DNA of 29,585 nucleotides. Origin: a virus. A program made the position numbers and the translations under genes. Below, one piece after another: positions 15,579 through 22,390 of the stretch (positions within the stretch are counted from its first letter, which is position 1; every line of letters begins with the position of its first letter). The stretch covers positions 1-29,585 of IMG/VR virus record IMGVR_UViG_3300027973_000164. One strand, written 5' to 3'. Under the pieces are notes generated by a model, which was given only the letters and a program-made list of their open reading frames with translations, made no database searches and was not told the DNA's origin.

Positions 15579-15782
15579 ATGAACGCAAAAGAACTAATAG
15601 AATTTTTAAGCACTTATGATAGTGATACTGAAGTCAAAATTGTAATACAGCAAGCGCATCAATATAGTATTCATAATTTTGCTGGAGCTGATATGCATAC
15701 AGAAGATAATGATAAAGAAATAGCAATAGCTTTACTTATTGACTTAACCAAAAGCAAGCCTCTTTTTATAGATCAAAATTAA
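15579..15782 (+). CDS. Hypothetical protein (67 aa)
   Basis: 67 acidic residues starting 2 nt after the DnaA-domain gene. MNAKELIEFLSTYDSDTEVKI is a pattern seen in small phage proteins of unknown function (helix followed by a D-x-D-T-E-V strand). No active-site motif. Function unknown. Confidence 0.55.
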   Translation: MNAKELIEFLSTYDSDTEVKIVIQQAHQYSIHNFAGADMHTEDNDKEIAIALLIDLTKSKPLFIDQN

Positions 15783-15805
15783 TAATCAAATAATTACTAA
15801 ACCAA

Positions 15806-16156
15806 ATGAAGCAGCTAACAATGAACTTTGAAAAAAGAAAAAATCAAAAAGTTACACCGGAAAGAATTAAGAAAGTGTGTGAATTAATTAATGCTGGAGC
15901 TACTCCAAGAGAAGCTATAGCAGTAGTTAGAATGGGTGCGGGATATACTAAGCTTCTTATTGAAGTAGGCATCATTAAAAAGATAGGTAAAAATGAATGG
16001 AAAGCAGTGGAGAAATTACACCAATCTACCTTTAATGAGTTTATTAGATTAAAGCAAAGCTATAATCAGATAACTAATCAAAAGCCTGACTGCCTAAAAA
16101 ACACAATAGCATTACCTTGGTGGAAGAGAATCTTACTATATTTGGCTAATCAATAA
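15806..16156 (+). CDS. Hypothetical basic protein, possible HTH (116 aa)
   Basis: 116 residues, strongly basic. The N-terminal segment VTPERIKKVCELINAGATPREAI followed by GAGYTKLLIEVGII resembles a helix-turn-helix. The C-terminus is aromatic and slightly hydrophobic (LPWWKRILLYLANQ) and could be an amphipathic membrane-binding helix. An A-rich leader precedes the ATG at 15806. It probably binds DNA in the replication or regulatory module, but I do not recognise the family. Confidence 0.5.
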   Translation: MKQLTMNFEKRKNQKVTPERIKKVCELINAGATPREAIAVVRMGAGYTKLLIEVGIIKKIGKNEWKAVEKLHQSTFNEFIRLKQSYNQITNQKPDCLKNTIALPWWKRILLYLANQ

Positions 16157-16167
16157 TCTTAAACCAA

Positions 16168-16491
16168 ATGATGACAATACTTTTAAAGCGCATAGAAGCG
16201 CTTGAGGAGAGGGTAAAGGCGCTTGAATCTAAGCGCTCTACCTCTACCAAATTCACTCCCCCATCACTATCAGATGTAGTAACGTACTTAGAAGATTTAG
16301 TATTAGCTAAGAAATTCTACTGCCATTACGAAAGCAATGGATGGAAAGTAGGTAAGAACAGCATGAAGAGCTGGAGAGCTGCTGCTGATCAGTGGAGAGC
16401 ACGTGAGATAAACCAAACTAAAAACACACAAGATGAGCAAAGAATTGGCCGCATCAGTACAGCAGAGCTTCAATCGTTCACTAAGCGCTGA
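16168..16491 (+). CDS. Replication-associated protein with C-terminal NGWxVGK motif
   Basis: 107 residues. The N-terminus is a coiled-coil (IEALEERVKALESKRS). The C-terminal block FYCHYESNGWKVGKNSMKSW, then RAAADQWRARE, is the pattern found at the C-terminus of replication-initiation or replisome-organiser proteins of many Firmicutes and Bacteroidetes phages, where it is thought to contact the helicase loader or primase. Here it is separated from any winged-helix domain, so the gene may be a split or shortened form. It overlaps the following gene by 59 nt. Confidence 0.6.
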   Translation: MMTILLKRIEALEERVKALESKRSTSTKFTPPSLSDVVTYLEDLVLAKKFYCHYESNGWKVGKNSMKSWRAAADQWRAREINQTKNTQDEQRIGRISTAELQSFTKR

Positions 16492-17179
16492 GGAAAGAGC
16501 TATAGCTGAATGCATTAGCTCACCCAAACTACACTCTTTAAATGAGCAGGAGTTCAGAGAGCTTATAGCTCAGGCTGCTGTGATTAACTCTATTAAAGCT
16601 TTACCAAGCGACATAGAAGTAACTCTATTACAGCAACTTACACAAAATACGTATCGGAGTACATCAATTAAAGACTGGCAGAATGCGTTTCTCTATAATG
16701 CAATCGGTAAAGACTTCGAAAGAGTAGAAGCTTTTAACCTATTCAGCATAAGCTTTATGGCAGATGTGCTAAAGAGATACGAAGAGTATAAGGCAAAGGT
16801 ATGGAGAGAGCTCAATAAGGCGCTTATACTACCTGAAGCTGAGATTATAAGAGCTGAGCCTGTTGATCCTCTTACTGCTCTGCATCAGGATGTAGATAGA
16901 TGGAATCAGCGTAAAGAGATATGGGTAGAAATATCTGCACCATACAACTGCCAGCGCCTCTTTAAACAAGGCATCTATAAGAAATCTATGTGGGAGCCTG
17001 AGGTATGGGAACGCTTTGAAGATATCGCTAAGCAAAAAGTAGAGGCTAAATTCAAAGCAAGTAACAAAGTTATCTTAGGAGAATCTGCACAAGCTGAATT
17101 CGATGGCTTGCAAAAGATTGAGCTAAGCAGATTAATTTACATAGACATTATTAAACAAATTAACAAAGAGAAATCATGA
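16433..17179 (+). CDS. Replication-module protein of unknown family (248 aa)
   Basis: 248 residues, helical throughout, starting inside the previous gene (59-nt overlap in another frame). No Walker A or zinc motif is present. Features include LSAEERAIAECISSPKL near the N-terminus, a YEEYKAKVWRELNKAL helix in the middle, and a charged end with IDIIKQINKEKS. Its place after the NGWxVGK protein suggests a helicase-loader or replication-initiation partner, but this is only context. It ends with a 4-nt overlap with the XRE-like gene. Confidence 0.55.
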   Translation: MSKELAASVQQSFNRSLSAEERAIAECISSPKLHSLNEQEFRELIAQAAVINSIKALPSDIEVTLLQQLTQNTYRSTSIKDWQNAFLYNAIGKDFERVEAFNLFSISFMADVLKRYEEYKAKVWRELNKALILPEAEIIRAEPVDPLTALHQDVDRWNQRKEIWVEISAPYNCQRLFKQGIYKKSMWEPEVWERFEDIAKQKVEAKFKASNKVILGESAQAEFDGLQKIELSRLIYIDIIKQINKEKS

Positions 17180-17370
17180 TACCATTTCACAAATCAATTA
17201 AGTGCTATAGATTATTCTACGGATATAAGCAGGAATACATAGCCTTTAAGTTAGGCATTGAGCAGTCTAATTACTGCCTTAGAGAAAACGGCATAAGCAA
17301 CTGGAAAGACCATGAGATAGAGATACTCAAAGAGCTATTTAAGATAGAGATTCGGGAGGGGAAGTTATGA
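17176..17370 (+). CDS. XRE-family HTH regulator-like protein (64 aa)
   Basis: 64 residues. IKCYRLFYGYKQEYIAFKLG followed by IEQSNYCLRENG aligns with the XRE (Cro/CI) helix-turn-helix, with the recognition helix at IEQSNYCLREN. It is small enough to be a Cro-like dimer without a separate effector domain. ATGA overlaps link it to the genes on either side. It may repress the early promoter. No integrase or CI-like partner is seen, so lysogeny is not supported. Confidence 0.65.
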   Translation: MIPFHKSIKCYRLFYGYKQEYIAFKLGIEQSNYCLRENGISNWKDHEIEILKELFKIEIREGKL

Positions 17371-17585
17371 CTGATGTAATAACTCGTGAATGGCTTTTAG
17401 ACCATGGTTTTAAAAGTACAGGTACAAGAATATATTTTATGAAGGATAAGAATTTAGGCTATGACTTAGGTATTGTTAAAAGGGCCATTGTAAAAGTCAA
17501 ATACGGATTTATTCTATTGGAAAATATTAAGTCAACAAATGAACTGAGCGAGTTACACTACATATTAACAGGAGAAAGATTATGA
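17367..17585 (+). CDS. Hypothetical protein, common small Bacteroidetes phage type (72 aa)
   Basis: 72 residues. The layout ITREWLLDHGFKSTGTRIYFM, then YDLGIVKRAIVKVKYGF, then ELHYILTGERL resembles a small protein family frequent in Bacteroidetes phages and mobile elements (W-L-x-x-x-G-F start, L-H-x-L-x-x-L-T-G-E end). Function is unknown. It is coupled by 4-nt overlaps; a GGGAGGGG purine stretch at 17354-17361 precedes the start. Confidence 0.6.
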   Translation: MTDVITREWLLDHGFKSTGTRIYFMKDKNLGYDLGIVKRAIVKVKYGFILLENIKSTNELSELHYILTGERL

Positions 17586-17737
17586 AAAGGTATAAATTTA
17601 TTCACCCTATTACAGCTGATGATCATATTATTGAATGTGAAAAATTACAGTTATCTGATGGTTATTGGGAGTGCTACATAGATGAAAGGATACATCATCA
17701 ATTTCCTATATCTTGGGCAATGATAAAAATAGAATAA
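17582..17737 (+). CDS. Hypothetical protein (51 aa), last early gene
   Basis: 51 residues, starting by ATGA overlap with the previous gene and ending 44 nt before an intrinsic terminator. The sequence is soluble and acidic (ITADDHIIECEKLQLSDGYW). Unknown function; operon position supports it as real. Confidence 0.5.
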   Translation: MKRYKFIHPITADDHIIECEKLQLSDGYWECYIDERIHHQFPISWAMIKIE

Positions 17738-17744
17738 GCATTTC

Positions 17745-17752
17745 TTCCACTA
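17745..17752 (+). promoter_or_regulatory. TTCCACTA intergenic motif, copy 3
   Basis: Third copy of the octamer, 7 nt after a stop codon. Here the gap also contains a terminator, and the next gene begins about 70 nt downstream. Confidence 0.4.
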
Positions 17753-17781
17753 ACAAATAGGTGTTAGTAACTAACTTAAGA

Positions 17782-17807
17782 AGCTCAGCACTACGCTGGG
17801 CTTTTTT
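17782..17807 (+). terminator. Intrinsic terminator of the early operon
   Basis: AGCTCAGC (17782-17789) and GCTGGGCT (17795-17802) form an 8-bp stem with one G-U around the loop ACTAC, followed by a T6 run (17802-17807). This is the clearest factor-independent terminator in the window. Confidence 0.85.
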
Positions 17808-17821
17808 ATTAACCTTTACTT

Positions 17822-18172
17822 ATGAATCTATTTAAAAGAAAGAAGGAGCCAATAGATTTAAATGCCAAGCTGTTACCGGAGCTGTGCAGCTGCACAATTA
17901 TACAGTGGAATTACAGTGAAGATATAGGCCTTGAGTCTACATACGCTGAGGACATTCCTTTTATGTTTGATGCTCGGAAGTGCGTAGGCATTCAAGCAGA
18001 AGTAGAGTTTAGAAAGGATGGTACATACTACGTAGGTGAGCGCACTCTAGCTCTTATGCAAGGCATTGATAATGCAATAGTAATAGACGTACCTTATAAC
18101 CAATTCAAAAAGAATTTTCAGGAGTTAAAATCTAACATAATCACAAATGATTACATCATCTCGCGAGGGTAG
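17822..18172 (+). CDS. Hypothetical protein (116 aa)
   Basis: 116 residues; a basic start (MNLFKRKKEP) and a mixed alpha/beta body with LLPELCSCTIIQWNYSED, FDARKCVGIQAEVEF and IVIDVPYNQFKKNF. No recognised domain and no membrane helix. It is the first gene after the early terminator and overlaps the metallophosphoesterase by 26 nt. A helper for that enzyme or for packaging is possible from position only. No convincing promoter was found in the gap before it. Confidence 0.55.
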   Translation: MNLFKRKKEPIDLNAKLLPELCSCTIIQWNYSEDIGLESTYAEDIPFMFDARKCVGIQAEVEFRKDGTYYVGERTLALMQGIDNAIVIDVPYNQFKKNFQELKSNIITNDYIISRG

Positions 18173-19025
18173 AAATGTCATAATCACTACTTGTAAGAGT
18201 GGAGATAAGTTTTTAATGATGTCCGATTTACACTGGGATAACCCCCATTGCGATAGAAAGCTACTCAAAGCTCACTTAGATAAATGCTTAGCAGAAAACA
18301 TCTACTTTGCTGTTAATGGAGATTTGTTCTGCTGTATGCAGGGAAAGTATGATCCAAGGCGCAGTAAGCAGGACATCTTACCGGAGCACAATGTAGCTAA
18401 TTACTTAGATGCATTAGTCAACACTGCAATAGATTGGTTTAAGCCATACGCTCATTTAATGGTGTTCGTTGGATATGGTAACCATGAGACTGCTATAATA
18501 AAGAACTGTGAAACTGATTTAATAGAGCGCTTTGTTAGTGGCCTTAACCGAGAAGCTGGCACCAATGTATTAGTAGGTGGCTATGGTGGATGGTGGATAC
18601 ATAGAGTAGCTAAAGGAAAGAGCAGCCATTTTGTTTTTAAAACTAAATACTACCATGGCTCAGGAGGAGGAGGAGTGGTTACTAAGGGAGTTATTCAGAA
18701 TAACAGAATGGGTGTAATGATAGATGGAGCGGATTGCATTTGGACAGGGCACGTGCACGAGCTTTACCATCATGCCGACATGGTAGAAGAGTTAAGCTAC
18801 AGCCCTGGCAATAGCTATAGAATCAATATGAGATATGTGCATCACATTCGTACAGCATCTTATAAAGAAGAGTATGATGAAGGTTACATGGGCTTTCACG
18901 TGGAAAGAATGAGACCTCCCAAACCATTAGGAGCTTATCTGCTGCAGTTAGATTTAGAAAGAGTACGTACTCCTATAGATTCTCATGTCATTGTGCCTAC
19001 TTTTGTGCAATGGAGAGACAAATAA
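18147..19025 (+). CDS. Calcineurin-like metallophosphoesterase
   Basis: 292 residues with the ordered metal-binding motifs of the family: D-x-H at 27-29 (SDLHW), GD at 58-59 (NGDLF), GNHE at 111-114, His170 (YYHGSG) and GHVH at 201-204. It should hydrolyse phosphodiesters or phosphomonoesters using two metal ions. It overlaps the terminase large-subunit gene by 16 nt, so the two proteins are probably made together. An Mre11/SbcD-like nuclease acting on DNA ends is an attractive but unproven function; no capping domain is obvious. The end of the protein is rich in Pro and Arg around 252-257. Confidence 0.85.
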   Translation: MITSSREGRNVIITTCKSGDKFLMMSDLHWDNPHCDRKLLKAHLDKCLAENIYFAVNGDLFCCMQGKYDPRRSKQDILPEHNVANYLDALVNTAIDWFKPYAHLMVFVGYGNHETAIIKNCETDLIERFVSGLNREAGTNVLVGGYGGWWIHRVAKGKSSHFVFKTKYYHGSGGGGVVTKGVIQNNRMGVMIDGADCIWTGHVHELYHHADMVEELSYSPGNSYRINMRYVHHIRTASYKEEYDEGYMGFHVERMRPPKPLGAYLLQLDLERVRTPIDSHVIVPTFVQWRDK

Positions 19026-20329
19026 ACTACAATTTTAAACCACTAACGAGGCAATCAGAGGCACTTAAATTCTTATCAGCAGATTCAAATGTAGAGACTA
19101 TCCTGTATGGAGGAGCAGCAGGCGGTGGAAAGACAATGCTTGGCTGCATGTGGCAGATTCTTAGACGATTAAAGTATCCAGGTACACGCTCACTCATAGG
19201 TAGAGCTAAGCTAGACACGCTTAAAAAGACTACCATGAATACATTTTTTCAGGTAGCTAATGATATAGGTCTTAGAGCAGGAGAAGATTTCAGCTATAAT
19301 CAGCAGAGCCATATTATTAAGTTCAGCAATGGCTCAGAAATAATCTTAGCCGATTTACAATTTTACCCCTCAGATCCACATTACCAGGACCTTGGGGGAT
19401 TAGAGCTCACAGATGTATTTTTAGATGAAGCTACTGAGATTAGTGAGAAGGCTTATAGCGTAGTGTGCTCACGTATCCGGTATAAGCTAAATGAGTTTGG
19501 TTTAAAGCCTAAGATTCTTTTAACTTGCAATCCTTCAAAGGGATGGATCTATAACCAATTCTACCTACCCTACAAGAATCAGAATCTGCCTGAGCATCTT
19601 GCATTTGTGCAGGCTTTGCCAGGTGATAATATACACTTACCCGATGCCTACGTAACAAGCCTTAGCCGATTACCCGAAGCAGACCGTAAGCGTTTGCTTG
19701 AGGGAGATTGGGAATTTGATAATAGCAGTGATAGACTCTACCTATACGATGAGCTTATGCGCTGCTTTAGAGAGCCAATGAATGTGGGAGAGGGATATAT
19801 CACTGCAGATATAGCTCGGCTTGGAAAGGATAGAACTGTGCTTTGTGTATGGAAAGGTCTAAGCTGTATTGATATAGTAGTGCTTAGGCAGAAGCGCCAA
19901 GATGAAGTTAAGGCAGAGATACAAAGATTAATGAATCAGTATAGTGTTAGGCTATCTAATGTGCTTGCCGATGCTGATGGTGTAGGCGGTGGCTTGGTAG
20001 ATAGTCTTAGATGCAGGGAATTTATGAATGGTAGTAAAGCTGTGAGAGGAACTCAGTACATGAATCTAAAAGCAGACTGTTACTTTAGGTTGGGGGAGCT
20101 GATAGATAAGAATGAAATTACCTTTCCTATTAAATGGCAAGAGGACATCTGCAAAGAGCTGGAGCTAATTAGAAGAGTAGATCCTGATAAAGAAGGTAAG
20201 CTAAGAGTTACATCTAAGGACACAATTAGCCAGCGCACAGGAGGAATCTCTCCCGATATAGCTGATGCTATAATGATGAGAGCTTACTTTGAGCTGAATA
20301 GGAACTATACTAAGTACGCATTTATTTAA
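19010..20329 (+). CDS. terL: Terminase large subunit
   Basis: 439 residues. The ATPase domain has Walker A GGAAGGGKT (34-42), Walker B VFLDEATE (136-142) and the coupling motif LLTCNPSKG (170-178). The RNase H-like nuclease domain has the acidic residues expected: Asp267 in ITADIARLGKDRT, Asp321 or Asp323 in LADADGVGGG, and Asp416/Asp419 in SPDIADA. It packages the DNA into proheads and cuts it. It shares its first 16 nt with the metallophosphoesterase. The small-subunit candidate lies 3.5 kb downstream instead of adjacent. Confidence 0.95.
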   Translation: MERQINYNFKPLTRQSEALKFLSADSNVETILYGGAAGGGKTMLGCMWQILRRLKYPGTRSLIGRAKLDTLKKTTMNTFFQVANDIGLRAGEDFSYNQQSHIIKFSNGSEIILADLQFYPSDPHYQDLGGLELTDVFLDEATEISEKAYSVVCSRIRYKLNEFGLKPKILLTCNPSKGWIYNQFYLPYKNQNLPEHLAFVQALPGDNIHLPDAYVTSLSRLPEADRKRLLEGDWEFDNSSDRLYLYDELMRCFREPMNVGEGYITADIARLGKDRTVLCVWKGLSCIDIVVLRQKRQDEVKAEIQRLMNQYSVRLSNVLADADGVGGGLVDSLRCREFMNGSKAVRGTQYMNLKADCYFRLGELIDKNEITFPIKWQEDICKELELIRRVDPDKEGKLRVTSKDTISQRTGGISPDIADAIMMRAYFELNRNYTKYAFI

Positions 20330-20350
20330 AGGGCTCGAATTCGATTCCTT

Positions 20351-20407
20351 CATAACTCGCTTAAAGTGTGATTTAGCACACTTTATCATACTTAAAAGTG
20401 TGTTATG
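20351..20407. repeat. Nested palindrome with AAGTGTG repeats
   Basis: AAAGTGTG (20363-20370) and CACACTTT (20377-20384) form a perfect 8-bp stem around ATTTAG. Outside it CATAAC (20351-20356) pairs with GTTATG (20402-20407). A further AAGTGTG lies at 20396-20402 and an inverted CACACTT at 20699-20705. Confidence 0.7.
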
Positions 20408-20457
20408 AGGGATATTGCATACTTTAATATGGATTAGATGCTATTAATAACATCTTT

Positions 20458-20538
20458 GTCGCAAGTATAGTAGAATTTTGCGACAGCTATAGTAGAAAAT
20501 AATCTACAGAATAAGGCTTATTGTGGAAAATAATCTAC
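20458..20538. repeat. Iteron-like direct repeats and small palindromes
   Basis: GTCGCAA (20458-20464) pairs with TTGCGAC (20478-20484). TATAGTAGAA occurs at 20466-20475 and 20488-20497. GTAGA/TCTAC (20492-20507) and the near copy GTGGA/TCTAC (20523-20538) make two similar hairpins; TGTGGAAAA at 20522 is one base from a DnaA box on the minus strand. Confidence 0.65.
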
Positions 20539-20543
20539 AAAAC

Positions 20544-20601
20544 TATACCCGATAACGTATAATATCCGCTAATATCCTCAAATTATACGCAAAAGGGTAT
20601 A
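20544..20601. repeat. 58-bp symmetric two-stem inverted repeat
   Basis: TATACCC (20544-20550) and CGTATAAT (20556-20563) pair with ATTATACG (20582-20589) and GGGTATA (20595-20601). The two stems are separated by 5-nt gaps on each side, so the structure is symmetric. The centre has TAATATCC twice (20560-20567, 20570-20577). Confidence 0.65.
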
Positions 20602-20608
20602 AACTAAA

Positions 20609-20634
20609 ATAGCCCTGCACGTTTGCAAGGCTAT
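20609..20634. other. Strong hairpin
   Basis: ATAGCC plus TGCA pair with TGCA plus GGCTAT around the loop CGTT, with one C-A mismatch in between. On the minus strand it is followed by TTTTAG, so it could terminate opposing transcription, although no minus-strand gene is visible. Confidence 0.55.
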
Positions 20635-20712
20635 CTCAGATAATCAAATAATCAATATAAGCCTAAACCAAAAGGCTGAAATGGATAGTCAAATATATCA
20701 CACTTAATACTA

Positions 20713-20733
20713 TGTGCATAAGTATGTGAATAA
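20713..20733 (-). promoter_or_regulatory. Two DnaA-type boxes (TTATGCACA and TTATTCACA)
   Basis: Read on the minus strand, 20713-20721 is TTATGCACA and 20725-20733 is TTATTCACA. Both match the relaxed bacterial DnaA box TTATNCACA exactly, in the same orientation with 12-bp spacing. The phage encodes a DnaA domain IV-like protein that could bind here. Confidence 0.6.
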
Positions 20734-20737
20734 GATG

Positions 20738-20769
20738 TTGAAACGAGATAAGTTAATAGTCTAATTTTG
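20738..20769 (+). promoter_or_regulatory. Bacteroidetes-type promoter for the VRR-NUC gene
   Basis: TTG at 20738-20740 and TAATTTTG at 20762-20769 fit the -33 and -7 elements with a 21-nt spacer. The ATG is at 20775, so the transcript would be leaderless or nearly so. Confidence 0.5.
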
Positions 20770-20774
20770 AGCAC

Positions 20775-21122
20775 ATGAAGAACGAAGAGGCCCTAATCCA
20801 AGAGGCTGTTATTAACTATGTTAATGCTCAGTATCCAGGCACTCTTTACTGTGCATCTGCAGGAGGGGTAAGAACTTCTATGAAACAGGCCATCATGATG
20901 AAGCGCACTGGCTATGTAAAAGGATTCCCTGATCTCTTTATCTATGAGCCTCGTGATGCTTTCCATGGCTTAGCTATTGAAATGAAACGTGAGAAGGGAG
21001 GTGTAGTAAGCTTGCACCAAAAGGAATGGCATAAGAAGCTAACTGAGAGGGGATATTTCTGCGCTATTTGTAAAGGCTTTGATGAGGCTAAATTAATTAT
21101 AGATGAGTACTTACACATCTGA
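20775..21122 (+). CDS. VRR-NUC domain nuclease
   Basis: 115 residues, a stand-alone VRR-NUC (PD-(D/E)XK) domain. Glu10 in the first helix (LIQEAVINYV), GFPDL at 50-54 with Asp53, the EMK core at 69-71 (AIEMKRE) and Gln82 in SLHQKEW match the active site. Such small nucleases occur in many phages and act on branched or otherwise structured DNA, which suits replication or packaging clean-up. It overlaps the sigma-like gene by 20 nt. The start is 5 nt after the -7-like box. Confidence 0.85.
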   Translation: MKNEEALIQEAVINYVNAQYPGTLYCASAGGVRTSMKQAIMMKRTGYVKGFPDLFIYEPRDAFHGLAIEMKREKGGVVSLHQKEWHKKLTERGYFCAICKGFDEAKLIIDEYLHI

Positions 21123-21603
21123 AATTAATAGATGCTATCCCGAATGGCGCAGAGTAGCAGCAACTGTTACCCGGTTAGATTTAGCTGATGAGCTGCTCCA
21201 TGACACGCTACTTAAGATATTAGAAAGTGATATAGATAAATTGCAGGATATTCATAACCGAGGTAAGCTTAACAATTACGTTAGCAACGCTATTAGATTA
21301 TCTGCAAGGTGCAGTAATAGCTCATTTAACTACACTCGTTTAAAATTTGAGAAGATACGAAGTGATCTAAAGAATGATATCATTGATGATGTAAACAAAA
21401 GTGTAGGAATGAGACTTGAGAATGAGCAGTTAGATATCTTTATTAGCAGGCTGCCATACTTTGAGAGGGAGTTATTCTTTCTCTATGCCTTAGATGATTT
21501 CAGCTACCAAGAGTTAGCTCAAGAAACTGGCATACCTTTGAACTATCTTTACCGGACAATTAAGAAAGCTAAAGTAACACTTAGAAATTCGTTACAAATA
21601 TGA
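21103..21603 (+). CDS. Sigma-70-like protein (phage RNA polymerase sigma factor candidate)
   Basis: 166 residues. The N-terminal half has a region 2-like pattern (LADELLHDTLLKI, then KLNNYVSNAIRLSARC). The C-terminal part, LPYFERELFFLYALDDFSYQ followed by ELAQETGIPLNYLYRTIKKAK, matches sigma region 4 with its helix-turn-helix for the -35 or -33 element. Its size is that of an ECF-type sigma. It may redirect host RNA polymerase to late phage promoters. Region 2 is divergent, so promoter melting is uncertain. It overlaps both neighbours by a few bases. Confidence 0.7.
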   Translation: MSTYTSEINRCYPEWRRVAATVTRLDLADELLHDTLLKILESDIDKLQDIHNRGKLNNYVSNAIRLSARCSNSSFNYTRLKFEKIRSDLKNDIIDDVNKSVGMRLENEQLDIFISRLPYFERELFFLYALDDFSYQELAQETGIPLNYLYRTIKKAKVTLRNSLQI

Positions 21604-22106
21604 CTAAAGAAAACTACGCTGCGAGGATTGAAATCTGCAATAACTGCGAAGTGTTTAACACTCGCTATAAAACGTGTGGGCCTCCTACCAATGCCATTAA
21701 TCCATTCGCTAAACCAACTCAGCTTAATGGGCATCTATTCAAGCCATGCGGCTGCCCTATAGATCACTTAGCAATGTATGCTGTCAAAGATTGCCCTGCA
21801 AAGAAATGGCCTATCTTAGATGATAGATTAGTAATTGAGAATATGCTGGCCTTCATCAAAACTCTGAAGCTCAACAACAGGGTAACGAACCAAGATATGA
21901 AAGTGATAGGTGAGATTAGAAAGAAGTACACTAACTTAGATTATCCAGGTACGAGCTGCGGGCCATGCGCTAAGAAATACGTAGATGATGTAGGTAAGCA
22001 ATTAGAAGAGGAGCTAAATAAATTAGAACAGGCTCAAGCATTGATTACTCTTGAGCAAATACCAATACAAATAAAAAAGCGAAGAGCTAAACGTAAAAAA
22101 CTATGA
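21600..22106 (+). CDS. Cys-rich, probably zinc-binding protein (168 aa)
   Basis: 168 residues. Cysteines occur as C-x-x-C (ICNNCEVF), TCGPP, PCGCPI and DCPAKKW in the first 65 residues, then CGPC near 120. This is a plausible zinc-ribbon arrangement. The C-terminus is a coiled-coil ending in the basic run KKRRAKRKKL, suited to nucleic-acid binding. I have seen the N-terminal pattern in Bacteroidetes phage proteins of unknown function. It follows the sigma-like gene by 4-nt overlap, so a transcription or DNA-processing role is plausible. Confidence 0.6.
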   Translation: MTKENYAARIEICNNCEVFNTRYKTCGPPTNAINPFAKPTQLNGHLFKPCGCPIDHLAMYAVKDCPAKKWPILDDRLVIENMLAFIKTLKLNNRVTNQDMKVIGEIRKKYTNLDYPGTSCGPCAKKYVDDVGKQLEEELNKLEQAQALITLEQIPIQIKKRRAKRKKL

Positions 22107-22294
22107 CTATCTTAATTATCTACTTAGTAGGTTTCCTACTGCACACTGGCATCCTTTGCCTAAACATTTACAGACATCAGAGACACCTATCTAACTTCCA
22201 TTGGTATGCTTACATGGGTGTTATCTTTACAGGATTTGTATGGCTGCCTTTTTGGATATACATCACAGTGCTACGTTTTCAACAGCCAAAATAG
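22103..22294 (+). CDS. Small two-helix membrane protein (63 aa)
   Basis: 63 residues, with hydrophobic helices at about 2-20 (ILIIYLVGFLLHTGILCL) and 37-56 (YMGVIFTGFVWLPFWIYITV) and a basic, His-rich loop between. It overlaps the Cys-rich gene by 4 nt. It is the last gene before the second gene-free region. Family unknown; exclusion or membrane-attachment roles are possible. Confidence 0.6.
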   Translation: MTILIIYLVGFLLHTGILCLNIYRHQRHLSNFHWYAYMGVIFTGFVWLPFWIYITVLRFQQPK

Positions 22295-22390
22295 TTTTGC
22301 ACATGTGTATCTTTCATGACAATTCTATTAATATATTTGTCTCATGCGACATATTACTGTAAGACATACTTTTGATTTAGGTTTTGATAC

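Larger units (their letters stand above)
20330..20774. other. Gene-free, repeat-rich region; candidate replication origin
   Basis: 445 bp without a convincing gene. It holds nested palindromes, two direct repeats of TATAGTAGAA 22 nt apart, two TAATATCC repeats 10 nt apart, several AAGTGTG/CACACTT copies, and two TTATNCACA DnaA-type boxes near its right end. A promoter for the nuclease gene closes the region. AT-rich tracts, iteron-like repeats and DnaA boxes together fit an origin. A packaging site next to terL is the main alternative. Confidence 0.55.

Noticed and set aside
17176-17370. Evidence for a temperate lifestyle from the XRE-like protein
   Set aside because: No integrase, excisionase or attachment site is visible anywhere in the complete circle, so lysogeny is not supported.
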